From the NCBI RefSeq assembly GCF_009689005.1, contig NZ_AP021879.1, positions 6,821,501 through 6,885,500 of the forward strand: a stretch of DNA of 64,000 bases. Reading direction: 5' to 3'. The notes below the pieces were generated by a model that saw nothing but the letters and a program-made list of their open reading frames with translations, made no database searches and was not told the origin of the DNA. The DNA is from Desulfosarcina ovata subsp. ovata. Lineage in GTDB: Bacteria > Desulfobacterota > Desulfobacteria > Desulfobacterales > Desulfosarcinaceae. A program made the translations under genes and the position numbers. Of the stretch, positions 7,866 through 18,837 are shown in pieces (position 1 is the stretch's first letter; every line of letters starts with the position of its first letter).

Positions 7866-9169
7866 GCACCTATGCGCAAGTGAACCTCTGGGGGCGGACC
7901 ATTGGTGCGGTCGCCCTGCAGGATGGCCAGACCGTCGCCGCCTTTGAATACGACCCCGCCTTCGCGAAGAGCGGCATCGAAATCGCTCCCCTGACGATGC
8001 CGCTTTCCACCCGGGTGTATGCGTTTCCGGAACTGGCCTACCGGACTTTTCACGGCCTGCCCGGTCTGCTTGCCGATTCCTTGCCCGACCGTTTCGGCAA
8101 CGCCCTGATCGATGCCTGGCTGGCGACTCAGGGGCGATCGGCGGAATCCTTCAATGCTGTCGAGCGACTCTGTTATGTCGGGCAACGGGGCACGGGGGCA
8201 CTTGAATTCGCTCCGGTGATCGGCCCGCGCAACCGGCGTTCCATGCGGCTGAATGTCGACCGGCTCGTCGAACTGGCGTCGCAAATCCTCAGCCAGCGCA
8301 ATCATTTGGCCGATTCGTTTGCCGGCCCGCAGAAAGCCAAGGCCCTGGCGAATATCCTGCGCGTCGGTACGTCTGCGGGCGGTGCCCGGGCCAAGGCGAT
8401 TATCGCCTTGAACCCGGAAACGGATGAGGTCCGTTCGGGGCAGGTCGACGCCGGAGATGGCTTTGAGTACTGGCTGCTCAAATTCGACGGGGTCGGCGGC
8501 AACCGGGACAAGGAACTGGAGGACCCCAGGGGCTACGGTGTTGTCGAATACGCCTATTGGAAGATGGCCACCGATGCCGGCATTACCATGAGCGAGTGCC
8601 GCCTGCTTGAGGAGAATGACCGCCGGCATTTCATGACCCGGCGCTTCGATCGCGGCCCCCGGGGGGAAAAGCTGCACATGCAGTCGCTGTGCGCCATGGC
8701 CCATTTGGATTTCAATCTGGCCGGTGTTTATGCCTACGAGCAGGCCCTGTTGGTCATCCGGCAGCTGGGACTCTCCATGGACGCGGTGGAAGAGCAGTTC
8801 CGGCGCATGGTCTTCAACATCGTCGCCCGCAACCAGGATGACCATGTGAAGAATATCGCTTTTATGATGACACCTGACGGCGCATGGTCACTCTCACCCG
8901 CATTTGACGTGACCTACAGCTACAACCCCGACGGTGCATGGACCGGCAGCCATCAGATGACACTGAACGGCAAACGGGACGGTTTCACCCTGGCGGATTT
9001 CCGGGCCTGCGCCAGGGCGGCCATGATGAAACGCGGGCGGGCCGAGGCGATCATTGAAGCCGTGCAGCGCGTCGTTGCCCGTTGGCGCGATTATGCCGAC
9101 GATGCCGGGGTGCCACCGGACTGGCGGGATCGGATCCACGCCACCCTACGGTTAGAACGGTTTGGATGA
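7862..9169 (+). CDS. hipA: HipA-like serine/threonine kinase toxin
   Basis: The product of 435 residues matches HipA kinases in length and order: N-terminal couple_hipA-like domain (VNLWGRTIGAVALQDGQTVAAFEYD), the glycine-rich loop region (GTSAGGARAKAIIAL), ATP-handling WLLKFDG, the catalytic segment NIVARNQDDHVKNIAFMM, and the metal-binding Asp in LSPAFDVTYSYNPDG. HipA enzymes phosphorylate aminoacyl-tRNA synthetases or other targets and cause dormancy. The ATG at 7862 is chosen because it overlaps the antitoxin stop (ATGA). All key residues seem present, so it is probably active. Confidence 0.9.
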   Translation: MSTYAQVNLWGRTIGAVALQDGQTVAAFEYDPAFAKSGIEIAPLTMPLSTRVYAFPELAYRTFHGLPGLLADSLPDRFGNALIDAWLATQGRSAESFNAVERLCYVGQRGTGALEFAPVIGPRNRRSMRLNVDRLVELASQILSQRNHLADSFAGPQKAKALANILRVGTSAGGARAKAIIALNPETDEVRSGQVDAGDGFEYWLLKFDGVGGNRDKELEDPRGYGVVEYAYWKMATDAGITMSECRLLEENDRRHFMTRRFDRGPRGEKLHMQSLCAMAHLDFNLAGVYAYEQALLVIRQLGLSMDAVEEQFRRMVFNIVARNQDDHVKNIAFMMTPDGAWSLSPAFDVTYSYNPDGAWTGSHQMTLNGKRDGFTLADFRACARAAMMKRGRAEAIIEAVQRVVARWRDYADDAGVPPDWRDRIHATLRLERFG

Positions 9170-9175
9170 ACCGTC

Positions 9176-9199
9176 ACCGGTTTTGACCACAAAACCGGT
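9176..9199 (+). terminator. Hairpin after hipA
   Basis: ACCGGTTTTG (9176-9185) and CAAAACCGGT (9190-9199) form a perfect 10-bp stem with a 4-nt loop, 6 bases after the hipA stop. There is no T-tract, so it may stabilise the mRNA end rather than terminate. The structured repeat B1 begins at its last base. Confidence 0.5.
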
Positions 9200-9345
9200 A
9201 AGGATCGGGGATGAAATTAATTGAACGTAATTGCGCCGGGCTTGTGTTCGTCTTCAAGGCGCATCAAGGGTTGCATACCGGGAGTATGTGGCCGTTGATG
9301 CAACGCGGAAGACGGGCGCAAGAACAAGCAATTTTGTTTAATTTT
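9199..9345 (-). repeat. Structured dispersed repeat, family B copy 1
   Basis: About 147 bases nearly identical, in reverse orientation, to 30.85-31.02 kb, and clearly related to 34.12-34.29 kb. It starts with TAAGGATCGGGG, the terminal repeat of the longer copy, but lacks the other terminus. The core folds: GTCTTC pairs with GAAGAC, GCATCAA with TTGATGC, and CATAC with GTATG around a CGGGA loop. The element truncates a thioesterase-like gene at its right end. Confidence 0.75.
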
Positions 9346-9348
9346 TAG

Positions 9349-9429
9349 CCCGTGGTCGTTAAGCCTGCCGCAGCCATAACAGTGCGCGTAATTGTCCGGG
9401 TAGTAATCCTGAAATGCCTTGAGAGTCAT
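9349..9429 (-). pseudogene. 5' remnant of a PaaI-like thioesterase gene
   Basis: The minus-strand frame starting at 9429 reads MTLKAFQDYYPDNYAHCYGC then GRLNDHGLKIK before running into repeat B1. The N-terminal pattern (DNYAHCYGCGRLNDHGL) is that of hotdog-fold thioesterases of the PaaI type. The rest of the gene, about 100 residues, is absent, so it is a truncated remnant. Confidence 0.5.
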
Positions 9430-9623
9430 TTTGTCGTTTTCCCTTTCGTGGCAGCCTTGAAAAACCGTTTTCGATGTGTTGCCGATAGAGTGGCCGTTGT
9501 GGCCGTGCGGGCGGTTCACAGCAAGTCGTCGCTCAATACACATTATTTTGTTTTGCCATCGGCGACGATGTTTTTAAAGCCCCCAACAGGGTCACCGCAT
9601 TTGGCAACCTCTATGGAAAACCG

Positions 9624-9815
9624 TTGTCGCAGGCATGGCCAGCTCTTACAACGCAACCTATAGTATTTAAGATAATGTTTTTGGCAAGGCCAGAGGGAGG
9701 AAGTCGTATTGTAATACTGCGACGACCGATAACGCAGCCCAAAAACATTATCTTGAATGCTATATTAAACAACCATATCGTAAGAACGTGTAGGAGCGGT
9801 CCTTGACCGCGAACA
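9624..9815. repeat. REP-like palindrome pair interrupted by a MITE
   Basis: TTGTCGCAGGCATGGCCAGC (from 9624, ending TCTTACAA) and its partner TGTAGGAGCGGTCCTTGACC (from 9789, ending GCGAACA) are inverted REP-type sequences resembling the pair at 50.25-50.33 kb. Here 102 bp of the family-A element (9661-9762) sits between them, so the element jumped into a REP doublet. Confidence 0.6.
9661..9762. mobile_element. MITE family A, copy 1
   Basis: A 102-bp palindromic element flanked by TA on both sides (9659-9660, 9763-9764). Its ends, TAGTATTTAAGATAATG and the complement of CATTATCTTGAATGCTA, are about 26-bp terminal inverted repeats. It has no coding capacity. The 12.66-kb copy is the same length, inverted, with only two or three differences. 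The TA target points to mobilisation by an IS630/Tc1-mariner-type transposase, which is not in this window. Confidence 0.75.
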
Positions 9816-10092
9816 ATAGGAATCAGTCCAAATTCATACCAAAATAATTGCCAAGGACAAATATAATCTGCATTATGTACCTAACGCATCGCTGGTGAGT
9901 TGTACGAGGTATCTGCATATTAATAGCCTTTCAAATCAAGTGAGAAATCAAATGCATTAACGTCGCCTGTTTCAAGCCTTTTACATCAGCAATCCTCGTC
10001 CTGAAAGAGTGTTATCGTTGAGGTTATGTTTGTTGATATCTTTATCACAATGAAAAAATGGCAAAACCTATGTTTAACTGTTAATCTCTGAG
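9816..10092. other. Intergenic stretch without visible features
   Basis: AT-rich sequence between the REP/MITE cluster and an RHS fragment. No credible gene, promoter or terminator was seen. Confidence 0.3.
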
Positions 10093-10251
10093 CCTGACGG
10101 TAATGTCGGCCGGCTTGTCAGCGCTGACAATGGAGAGGTAGCGGCTCACTACGAATTTGATCCATTCGGAAATGTTGTTCAACAAAGCGGGAGCATGGTG
10201 GATCCCAATCCGTTCGGGTTCTCGACAAAGTACCACATTCCGGTGGTTCGA
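10093..10251 (+). pseudogene. Fragment of an RHS/YD-repeat core
   Basis: One plus-strand frame reads PDGNVGRLVSADNGEVAAHY then EFDPFGNVVQQSGSM and NPFGFSTKY. This is the conserved RHS core (YEFDPFGEV...NPFRFSTKY) that precedes the variable toxin tip of RHS polymorphic toxins and YD-repeat proteins. It lacks a start codon and both flanks, and abuts the convergent HD-domain gene, so only about 53 codons survive. Confidence 0.7.
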
Positions 10252-10257
10252 AATTAT

Positions 10258-11109
10258 TTATACCCCATTTATCCCTTGTTCCAGGTACGCCCGGGCCCGT
10301 GCAAAAGCGGCATCAATTTCAGGGATCTGCTGCGGCAGCTGATCATGGATGGCTTCCAGGTATTTGTTTTCCTTTACCAGTTCAAATGTCCGGCGGAAAT
10401 TGATATCGTAAATCCACCCGATCTGCAGCAATTTGAAATCATTCAGGGTCCGAAGGTCGGTCATACGGACGAGTTCTCCTCGTAAAAGCGATTGGCAGAC
10501 AGCTTCGGAGTATTCATCGCTGTCCGGCAGATCCAGTTCAACGGCCTTGTTGCGGCTGTCTGATGTATTGCGGTAGTAGCCGGTCACCACCCGCCATATA
10601 TCGACCTTGTCCGCATCCCTGAGCAGTTTGAGGATCAAAAGGGAACGTGCACCGGCCTGGCGGGGAAGGGCCAAACGATTGTGGCAGGCCACGGCCTGCA
10701 AAATGACGTCGGCCGATCCTGGATCGAAACCTTCCAGCAGCCGGTTTTCCCTGATAATTCGCACCCCCAGGGCGGCATGATCTTCAGATTTTTGGTCTGC
10801 AAAGGTCCGATAGCGCTGATACTGTTCAAAGCGGCCGATATCGTGCAGCAACGCAGCGGTCTCAGCAATAATCAGATCCTGATAGGACCGCGCAAGGCTC
10901 AGGCTGTTGGCGATGTTTTTGATGTTCTTGCAAACATGCCGGGTATGGTCTGCCTTCAGGTCGATGTTTTTGCGAAGCTCCGCATCATCACCATCAAACC
11001 TGCAGATGTAAGCATCAAACCATTTTTTCAAATTCGATAACAAAGAATCCAGGTTCATTTTTTTGGCCGCTGTTTTCGGCGTTGTATCCTGCCGGTCAAT
11101 GTTTTTCAT
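10258..11109 (-). CDS. HD-domain phosphohydrolase
   Basis: This 283-residue soluble protein carries an HD metal-dependent phosphohydrolase domain: His in KADHTRHV (about residue 55), the HD pair in AALLHDIGRFEQY (about 88-89), a further His in SEDHAALG and the Asp in LRDADKVDIWRV. The C-terminal part (FRRTFELVKENKYLEAIHDQ) is helical. HD enzymes hydrolyse nucleotides or phosphodiesters; the substrate cannot be told. Two starts are possible (11109 or 11058); neither has a perfect ribosome site. It ends against the RHS fragment and stands alone on its strand. Confidence 0.75.
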   Translation of the reverse strand: MKNIDRQDTTPKTAAKKMNLDSLLSNLKKWFDAYICRFDGDDAELRKNIDLKADHTRHVCKNIKNIANSLSLARSYQDLIIAETAALLHDIGRFEQYQRYRTFADQKSEDHAALGVRIIRENRLLEGFDPGSADVILQAVACHNRLALPRQAGARSLLILKLLRDADKVDIWRVVTGYYRNTSDSRNKAVELDLPDSDEYSEAVCQSLLRGELVRMTDLRTLNDFKLLQIGWIYDINFRRTFELVKENKYLEAIHDQLPQQIPEIDAAFARARAYLEQGINGV

Positions 11110-11264
11110 TCCCTTGATTGCTTCACAATACGCGTATTGATATCATGAATACTTAAATAAAGCTAAAAAGAAAATGGACTATTTGAACTGTGAAGGCCAG
11201 TGACAATTCCTACCCCGGCGTTGGAAAGATATTTTTCTGCAATGGGACTGCACCCATCGGGCGA

Positions 11265-11430
11265 TCAGCACCACCTGACGTTATCCTCGGTTGAAGCTTT
11301 TCGATTAGAGGCAGGAATGAGCATGACGATGCCGGCGATCAGCAGCATAACAGCGAATAGAAAATCAAACCAATCGGTAAAAATACCTATTCAAGCGCCT
11401 AAAAATAGTCCTTTATACCAATTGCTAACA
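11265..11430 (-). pseudogene. Decayed membrane-protein remnant
   Basis: Translating the minus strand gives NWYKGLFLGA, a stop, then IGIFTDWFDFLFAVMLLIAG and IVMLIPASNRKAST before a final stop. It looks like the last transmembrane helix and short polar tail of a small membrane protein, broken by a nonsense codon and without a start. The family is not recognised and the call is tentative. The rest of 11110-11614 shows nothing else. Confidence 0.25.
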
Positions 11431-11614
11431 TTTTGAACTTTGGTTATGTTTTTGTGAATCGGGTCCTGCAGAGCATTGATGTTCCCAATCACCTAAAAAA
11501 GAAGAGAAAATTCAGGATTAGGCAAAATTGATTGAAAAGAAGGTATTATCATTGTTGGTTTCATTATCCTTCCCACTCAGCCATTTCACCCCTCAATGAA
11601 AGGAAGGCAATAAT

Positions 11615-11809
11615 ATGGAAGCTTTGTTGAAAAAAATTGCCCGCAAATTGGTTACCCCTCCAGCCAAGGTCGGCTTGAATACGGACGCCGACGACAGAAC
11701 AGCCATCTACCAACCAGGCATTGACGAGAGTGTAACGGACCAACAGATAGCAAGCCAGGTTCAACGGCAATTGGGCGGCGTAACGCATCAAACAAGAACA
11801 TTATCATGA
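11615..11809 (+). CDS. Hypothetical 64-residue ORF
   Basis: A short frame with a good purine-rich site (AAAGGAAGG) before ATG. The sequence (MEALLKKIARKLVTPPAKVG...) begins with an amphipathic basic helix and is otherwise polar. No family is recognised. It may be a real small gene or chance; the minus strand here also has open frames without better support. Confidence 0.25.
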   Translation: MEALLKKIARKLVTPPAKVGLNTDADDRTAIYQPGIDESVTDQQIASQVQRQLGGVTHQTRTLS

Positions 11810-11933
11810 ATGGTCTTGGTATCACGCACGGGCCGAACCATCCATTGCACCGAATCAACGGAGAACGCTGTCCATAACATCCGCTTCTATCAAACAATGG
11901 CCTATGGCAAGAAGGGAAAAGGCTTGGAGTGTC

Positions 11934-12002
11934 TAAGGCTGGCGGAAAGAAATAATTCCTCCATCCTGCTTGTCGGGGAATTATTTCTTTCCGGCAACCT
12001 TA
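11934..12002. repeat. Family B repeat, internally deleted copy 4
   Basis: TAAGGCTGGCGGAAAGAAAT (from 11934) and its inverted partner ending ...CCGGCAACCTTA (12002) match the 26-bp termini of the 34.1-kb element. Only the short piece CCATCCTGCTTGTC remains between the arms, so the folded core was lost. It lies 35 bases upstream of the universal stress protein gene. Confidence 0.65.
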
Positions 12003-12036
12003 CGCGATTTCATCCCTTATCACCCCAGGGAGGTAC

Positions 12037-12504
12037 ATGATGTACAAAAAAATACTCGTTCCCTTGGACGGTTCCTTGCGAGCCGAGGCGATACTGCCCC
12101 ATGTGGAGAGCCTGGCGCTGCGCTTCAATGCCGAGGTTGCTTTGCTTTATGTGGATGCGGGTTCCGATCTGATGTTCGAGCGCGATGAGGTGCCCGATGT
12201 GGATTCTTTCCTCGATACGCGTCGACGGCTAATCAAGAAGCATCACCTGTATTTGCAGGCCATCGCTGACAAATGGCAGAGTACCGGCATTGCCGCCGAG
12301 GTGCGCATCGCCCGGGGCGCAGTTGTCGCCGGTATCATCAATGCCGCCAAGCAAACGTCGGCCGATCTGGTGGCCATGGCCAGTCATGGCGAGGGCGGCG
12401 AGGAACGGACGTTTTACGGCAGCGTTGCCGTCAGCGTGCTAAATCGCATTGATCGGCCCCTGTTGCTAATCCGCTCGCGTTACCTCAAACCCAGCGCAAG
12501 TTGA
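12037..12504 (+). CDS. Universal stress protein (UspA family)
   Basis: The 155-residue protein has the Usp fold signature: strand 1 KKILVPLDGS at the N-terminus, the acidic ALLYVDAGSD strand, and the C-terminal ATP-binding pattern MASHGEGGEERTFYGSVAVSVL before RPLLLIRSRYL. The G-x2-G-x9-G(S) arrangement suggests an ATP-binding member. Length is normal for a single-domain Usp. AGGGAGGT ends just before the two tandem ATGs (12037 and 12040). It acts in the cytoplasm in stress responses; no partner gene is adjacent. Confidence 0.9.
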   Translation: MMYKKILVPLDGSLRAEAILPHVESLALRFNAEVALLYVDAGSDLMFERDEVPDVDSFLDTRRRLIKKHHLYLQAIADKWQSTGIAAEVRIARGAVVAGIINAAKQTSADLVAMASHGEGGEERTFYGSVAVSVLNRIDRPLLLIRSRYLKPSAS

Positions 12505-12663
12505 CCCTTTTGCGCACCGGCACCTTACTCAGTATCCAATGAAGCCTCTGGTCCGACGGACCCGTCGCAGGCCCAGATATGCTTTTCTCTTCCTTGAAGC
12601 ATGCGGTGCCCCAGTATGGATCGATGAGAAGATTGGCGCCCTCAATTGGACGCGTTCGCCCTA

Positions 12664-12765
12664 TAGCATTCAAGATAATGTTTTTGGGCTGCGTTATCGG
12701 TCGTCGCAGTATTACAATACGGCTTCCTCCCTCTGGCCTTGCCAAAAACATTATCTCAAATACTA
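12664..12765. mobile_element. MITE family A, copy 2
   Basis: A 102-bp copy in inverted orientation relative to 9661-9762, differing at two or three positions, again flanked by TA (12662-12663, 12766-12767). Near identity suggests recent movement. The sequence between uspA and this element (12505-12661) shows no supportable gene. Confidence 0.75.
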
Positions 12766-12767
12766 TA

Positions 12768-14833
<2,066 letters not shown>

Positions 14834-14841
<8 letters not shown>

Positions 14842-15154
14842 CAACCTGTCAAAACATCGGAAAACGTTTCCAGATGCGGTAGACAACGTCGAAAAGCGGA
14901 AACTGTGGGCTCGTGAGAAAAAAAAGGACCCCATCTGGTTCGGCCTGGGAATGTTCGGTGTGGTGGGGTGGGCCGTGGCGATTCCCACGGTGCTGTGCAT
15001 TTTCCTGGGGGTGTGGATCGATCTGCGCTGGCCCGGTCCTTACAGCTGGACGCTCATGCTGCTGGTTGCCGGCGTGGCATTGGGATGTCTCAACGCCGGT
15101 TTCTGGGTGAAGCGGGAAAAGCACTCTATCGATCGGGAGAGGGAAGAACCATGA
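14834..15154 (+). CDS. atpQ: N-ATPase accessory membrane protein AtpQ
   Basis: A 106-residue protein with a charged N-terminal cytoplasmic segment (to about residue 35) and two transmembrane helices (FGLGMFGVVGWAVAIPTVLC and SWTLMLLVAGVALGCLNAGF) separated by GVWIDLRWPGP, resembling AtpI-type assembly factors. ATG at 14834 follows GGAAAAA within atpC and overlaps it by 8 bases; an in-frame TTG 9 bases earlier is less likely. AtpQ is known only from N-ATPase operons and probably helps c-ring assembly or ion handling, together with AtpR. Its stop overlaps atpR as ATGA. Confidence 0.9.
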
Positions 15155-15453
15155 AAGTCGATGGCACAATGTGGGGGCTGGCGTTCTTGTGGGGAGCCTT
15201 TCTTGGTCTGCTCTATTTCGGCGGGTTGTGGCTGACCGTAAAGACGGCGCTCGACAAACGACGGCCGGGACGTTGGCTGGCGATCAGTGCCATCGTCCGC
15301 CTGGCCACGGTCCTGTCCGGCTTCTGGATCGTACTGCGGATGGATCCGGCAGCCTTTTTCTTTACCCTGGCCGGGTTTTTCCTGGTCCGTATCGCTCTGA
15401 CCCGTATACTGGGCCCTGAAAGCAAAGGTCCTCATCATGCAACTCACCCCTGA
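15151..15453 (+). CDS. atpR: N-ATPase accessory membrane protein AtpR
   Basis: This 100-residue protein has three hydrophobic segments (LAFLWGAFLGLLYFGGLWLT, WLAISAIVRLATVLSGFWIV and AAFFFTLAGFFLVRIALTRI). The conserved Arg within the second (AIVRLATVL) fits AtpR of N-ATPases, proposed to help c-ring assembly. ATG at 15151 overlaps the atpQ stop. The frame is open upstream but only as a shadow of atpQ. The last five codons overlap the atpB start. Confidence 0.9.
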   Translation: MKVDGTMWGLAFLWGAFLGLLYFGGLWLTVKTALDKRRPGRWLAISAIVRLATVLSGFWIVLRMDPAAFFFTLAGFFLVRIALTRILGPESKGPHHATHP

Positions 15454-16177
15454 CGATCACATCTGGTGGCAGTTTGGCCTGCTAAAGGTCAATAGCACCA
15501 TTTTGTTCACCTGGGCCGTGATGGTGCTCCTCACCGCCGGTTCCTGGCTGATCAGCCGGCGCCTGCAAACCGGTGCCCGGATGTCACGGATGCAGCATGT
15601 TCTTGAAGTGGTGGTCCACGTTATCGAACAGCAGTTGAACGAAATTACTTCCCGCCGGCCCAAAGGTCTGTTGCCGTTTTTGGGAACCTTGTTTCTCTTT
15701 ATCGCCGTATGTAACTTTTTGGCCGTGGTTCCCGGGTTCGAGCCACCGACGGGCTCCCTCTCCACCACGACGGGACTGGCAATCTGCGTCTTTTTTGCGG
15801 TTCCCATATACGGCATCGGGGTCATCGGCGTAAAGCGCTACGTGGGTAATTATCTTCAACCGACACCTTTTATGCTGCCGTTCAACATTATGGGTGAGTT
15901 CAGCCGTACCCTGGCCCTTTGTGTGCGCCTGTTCGGCAATGTCATGAGCAGCACCATGATCGGTGCCATTTTGCTGATCATCGCGCCGCTGATCGTTCCT
16001 ATCCTCATGCAGCTGTTGGGGCTGTTGACGGGGATGGTGCAGGCATACATATTCGCCATTCTGGCAGCGGTTTATATCAGTGCCGGCATGGAGGTGACCG
16101 TGCCGGCACAAAAAGAAGTGCCGGCAGTCCCGACGGGCATGAGCTCGGCACGTGAAAACGCAGCCACAGGTAGCTGA
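15437..16177 (+). CDS. atpB: N-type ATPase F0 subunit a
   Basis: The 246-residue integral membrane protein contains the subunit-a core: PFLGTLFLFIAVCNFLAVVP, the PF(N)IMGEFSRTLALCVRLFGN segment with the essential Arg, and the final pair of helices (LLTGMVQAYIFAILAAVYIS). It forms the ion half-channels beside the c ring. The ATG lies 17 bases inside atpR, as in other tightly packed N-ATPase operons. The hydrophilic tail after residue 228 (PAQKEVPAVPTGMSS) is probably disordered. Confidence 0.94.
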   Translation: MQLTPDDHIWWQFGLLKVNSTILFTWAVMVLLTAGSWLISRRLQTGARMSRMQHVLEVVVHVIEQQLNEITSRRPKGLLPFLGTLFLFIAVCNFLAVVPGFEPPTGSLSTTTGLAICVFFAVPIYGIGVIGVKRYVGNYLQPTPFMLPFNIMGEFSRTLALCVRLFGNVMSSTMIGAILLIIAPLIVPILMQLLGLLTGMVQAYIFAILAAVYISAGMEVTVPAQKEVPAVPTGMSSARENAATGS

Positions 16178-16213
16178 CCTGTCGCGAAATTGCCAATTTT
16201 AGGGGGTAATCGT

Positions 16214-16492
16214 ATGGATACACTCGGTTGGGTCGCTTTGGCTTCAATTCTGTCGGCGGGGGTCTGCATGGGCATTGGTGCCATCGGGCCGGCTCTGGGT
16301 GAAGGGCGTGCTCTGGCCCAGGCACTAGGATCAATCGCCCAGCAGCCGGATGAGACCAGTACCATCACCCGGACCTTGTTCGTGGGCATGGCCATGGTGG
16401 AATCGACGGCCATCTATTGTTTCGTGGTGACCATGATACTGATTTTCGCCAATCCATTTTGGAAGTACTTTCTTTCAACGGCCGGAGGATAA
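16214..16492 (+). CDS. atpE: N-type ATPase F0 subunit c with a Na+-type, two-carboxylate site
   Basis: A 92-residue hairpin of two membrane helices joined by the polar loop IAQQPDET. Helix 2 carries Glu63-Ser64-Thr65 and Tyr68 (MVESTAIY), which line up with Glu65, Ser66, Thr67 and Tyr70 of the Na+-binding c ring of Ilyobacter. The position of Ilyobacter Gln32 is Glu30 here (GPALGEGRA), giving two carboxylates, a variant described for Fusobacterium. By established precedent this indicates Na+ as a coupling ion. ATG at 16214 follows AGGGGG; the frame is open 24 bases upstream from a TTG but without a better site. Confidence 0.95.
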   Translation: MDTLGWVALASILSAGVCMGIGAIGPALGEGRALAQALGSIAQQPDETSTITRTLFVGMAMVESTAIYCFVVTMILIFANPFWKYFLSTAGG

Positions 16493-16495
16493 CCC

Positions 16496-17251
16496 GTGTT
16501 GATCGACTGGTTCACGGTCGTAGCGCAGATCGTCAATTTTCTCATCCTGATCTGGTTGCTCAACCGCTTTCTTTTCAAGCCGATCCGCGGCGCCATGGAA
16601 AGGCGGGAGAAGAAAATGGCCGATGTCTTGGGCCGGGCACGGCAGGCCGAGCAGGAGGCGCAGGCCAATTCCCTTGCGCTGGAGCGGGAGAAAGTCGCAT
16701 TTGCCGAAGCCCGGGAAAAACTCATGGCCGAAGCCCGGGAAGAGGTGACGCAATGGCGGGAGACCACCATGGAAAGGGCCCGGGAAGAGGTGGAATCACT
16801 TCGTAGCGCCTGGATGGCCAGCATGTCCCGGGACCGACAGGCATTTCTCGACCGGCTCAAGCGGCAGGTGGCGCGGCAGGTGGTGCGCATCGGCGAGAAG
16901 ACGCTCCGGGATCTTTCGGATCAGGGCTTGAACCAGCAGGTGCTTCGGGTTTTTATGGAAAAAATTTCCGACCAAAAAGATCTGCTGAACCATCAAGCCG
17001 CCAACCGGGAGATTGTCGTTCAGTCGGGAATTCCCCTGGATGATGAGGATGACCGCATGCTGCGGGAACGTCTTTCAAAATGGTTCCCCACGGCTACCCC
17101 AATCCGGCTGGAGGCGCATCCGCAGATAGGATTGGGAATTCAACTGGTGGTGGGCGACCGCACGGCCGCTTGGAACCTGCTCGACTATCTTCAGGACCTG
17201 GAAGTTGAGATCATGGAAAGTCTCTTTGACAATGTGCGGGTGAATTCATGA
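16496..17251 (+). CDS. atpF: N-type ATPase subunit b with a delta-like C-terminal domain
   Basis: This 251-residue protein starts with one membrane helix ([19 protein letters not shown]) and a long charged coiled coil (about residues 30-150), as in subunit b. It is about 90 residues longer than an ordinary b. The tail ([20 protein letters not shown] to [18 protein letters not shown]) resembles the C-terminal domain of subunit delta. There is no separate atpH in the operon, so this b-delta-like arm probably anchors F1. It starts with GTG after GGAGGAT. The stop overlaps atpA by 4 bases (ATGA). Confidence 0.92.
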   Translation: MLIDWFTVVAQIVNFLILIWLLNRFLFKPIRGAMERREKKMADVLGRARQAEQEAQANSLALEREKVAFAEAREKLMAEAREEVTQWRETTMERAREEVESLRSAWMASMSRDRQAFLDRLKRQVARQVVRIGEKTLRDLSDQGLNQQVLRVFMEKISDQKDLLNHQAANREIVVQSGIPLDDEDDRMLRERLSKWFPTATPIRLEAHPQIGLGIQLVVGDRTAAWNLLDYLQDLEVEIMESLFDNVRVNS

Positions 17252-18837
17252 ACCAGAAGTATCACAGCCTGGAAACGAGCGGGCTGGAGGACGTACTGGG
17301 CGACGTTGACCGGGCCGTCAAACAGGGGGTGGAACACTTTTTACCCGAACTGAAGACCGGGGAGGTGGGCCGCGTCCAATCGGTCGGTCAGGGGATCGCC
17401 TGGGTCGACGGTCTGGGGCAGGTACAGTTCGAGGAACAGGTGCAGGTGGGAACCCGCGTCGCCGGAATGGTGCTGGACATCCTGCCCGACCGGGTGGGGA
17501 TCGTCCTCTTCGGTTCCAGCGAATCGGTATGTGCCGGAGATGAAGTGCGCCGTAGCGGCCGTGTGCTGGATGTGCCTGTGGGGAACGATTTGGTCGGTCG
17601 TGTGGTGGATCCTTTGGGCCGGCCCCTTGACGGTCGGGGCCGTCCCGACGTGGTAGACTATCGGACCGTGCTTCACGATGCCCCACGGATCATGGACCGG
17701 GCGCCGGTGGTGCGTCCGCTTCAAACCGGCCTCAAGGTGGTGGACGCCCTGATTCCCATAGGAAGGGGCCAGCGGGAGCTGATCCTGGGAGATCGCCAGA
17801 CGGGGAAGACCGCGGTGGCCTTGGATGCCATGGTCAATCAGAAAGGCAAGGATGTCCTTTGCATCTACTGCGCCATCGGCCAGCGAAGTTCGGGGACAGC
17901 CCGGGTCGTAGATGCATTGGCACGAAACGGGGCCATGGCGTACAGTGTGGTGGTCGTGGTAGATGCCGACGCCCCGCCCGGGCTGCAGTATATCGCCCCC
18001 TACGCCGCGACCGCCATGGGTGAGCATTTCATGGATACGGGCCGGGATGTGCTCATCGTTTACGACGACCTTACACGCCACGCCGTGGCCTACCGCCAGC
18101 TGAGCCTGCTGCTGCGACGTCCTCCGGGTCGCGAGGCCTTTCCCGGCGACATCTTTTACGTGCACTCCCGGCTGCTGGAACGCGCAACCCATCTGCGGGA
18201 AGAACTGGGCGGCGGCACGCTCACGGCCCTGCCCATTGCCGAAACCGAGGCACAAAACATATCCGCCTACATTCCCACCAACCTGATCTCCATTACCGAC
18301 GGCCAGATCTACCTCTCCCCGGAACTCTTCCAGAAAGGGGTGCTCCCGGCCGTGGACGTGGGCAAGTCGGTCTCCCGGGTGGGCGGCAAGGCACAGCTTC
18401 CGGCCTATCACAAGGTGGCCGGAGCGTTGCGCCTATCCTATACGCAATTTCAGGAGTTGGAGTCCTTTGCCCGCTTCGGCACCCGGTTGGACGACCTTAC
18501 CCGTCGAACCCTCGAACACGGTCGCCGGGTACGGGCGGTGCTCAGGCAGCCGGAATTGCTCACCATGTCGGCCGGTGAACAGATTGCCGTGCTGTTTGCC
18601 GTTTCCAAGGGACTTATGGATGAGGTCCCCGAGGTACGCATGCAGGAGGCCGAAACCGCCATCCTCGAATCGGTGACGGCCGGCATCCCCGACATTGAAG
18701 AGGCCATAACTAGGGCCGGCGACGATGATCCGGTGTGGGACCGGTTGATACAACTCATCTCAACGGCCATCGGTCCGTTCAAGGAGGCGTATGCCGACGC
18801 TGGAGACATTGGGCCGCAGAATCCGGACCGCCCATGA
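17248..18837 (+). CDS. atpA: N-type ATPase F1 subunit alpha
   Basis: The 529-residue alpha subunit has the non-catalytic nucleotide site ([15 protein letters not shown], about residues 183-197), [26 protein letters not shown]-like Walker B ([20 protein letters not shown]) and the SISRVGG-type motif ([20 protein letters not shown]). Its N-terminal crown domain begins at about residue 35 ([20 protein letters not shown]). It alternates with beta in the F1 head. Length is within the family range. The last 47 bases overlap atpG in another frame. Confidence 0.95.
   Translation: MNQKYHSLETSGLEDVLGDVDRAVKQGVEHFLPELKTGEVGRVQSVGQGIAWVDGLGQVQFEEQVQVGTRVAGMVLDILPDRVGIVLFGSSESVCAGDEVRRSGRVLDVPVGNDLVGRVVDPLGRPLDGRGRPDVVDYRTVLHDAPRIMDRAPVVRPLQTGLKVVDALIPIGRGQRELILGDRQTGKTAVALDAMVNQKGKDVLCIYCAIGQRSSGTARVVDALARNGAMAYSVVVVVDADAPPGLQYIAPYAATAMGEHFMDTGRDVLIVYDDLTRHAVAYRQLSLLLRRPPGREAFPGDIFYVHSRLLERATHLREELGGGTLTALPIAETEAQNISAYIPTNLISITDGQIYLSPELFQKGVLPAVDVGKSVSRVGGKAQLPAYHKVAGALRLSYTQFQELESFARFGTRLDDLTRRTLEHGRRVRAVLRQPELLTMSAGEQIAVLFAVSKGLMDEVPEVRMQEAETAILESVTAGIPDIEEAITRAGDDDPVWDRLIQLISTAIGPFKEAYADAGDIGPQNPDRP

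Noticed and set aside
9217-9543. A 108-codon minus-strand frame as one gene
   Set aside because: Only the middle (from 9429 down to 9349) resembles a thioesterase start; the end is repeat B1 and the beginning is not gene-like.
17341-18411. Long minus-strand frame in atpA (and similar ones in atpD, atpG, tpsA and the PKD gene)
   Set aside because: They are antisense shadows of well-identified genes, with no ribosome sites and no recognisable domains.
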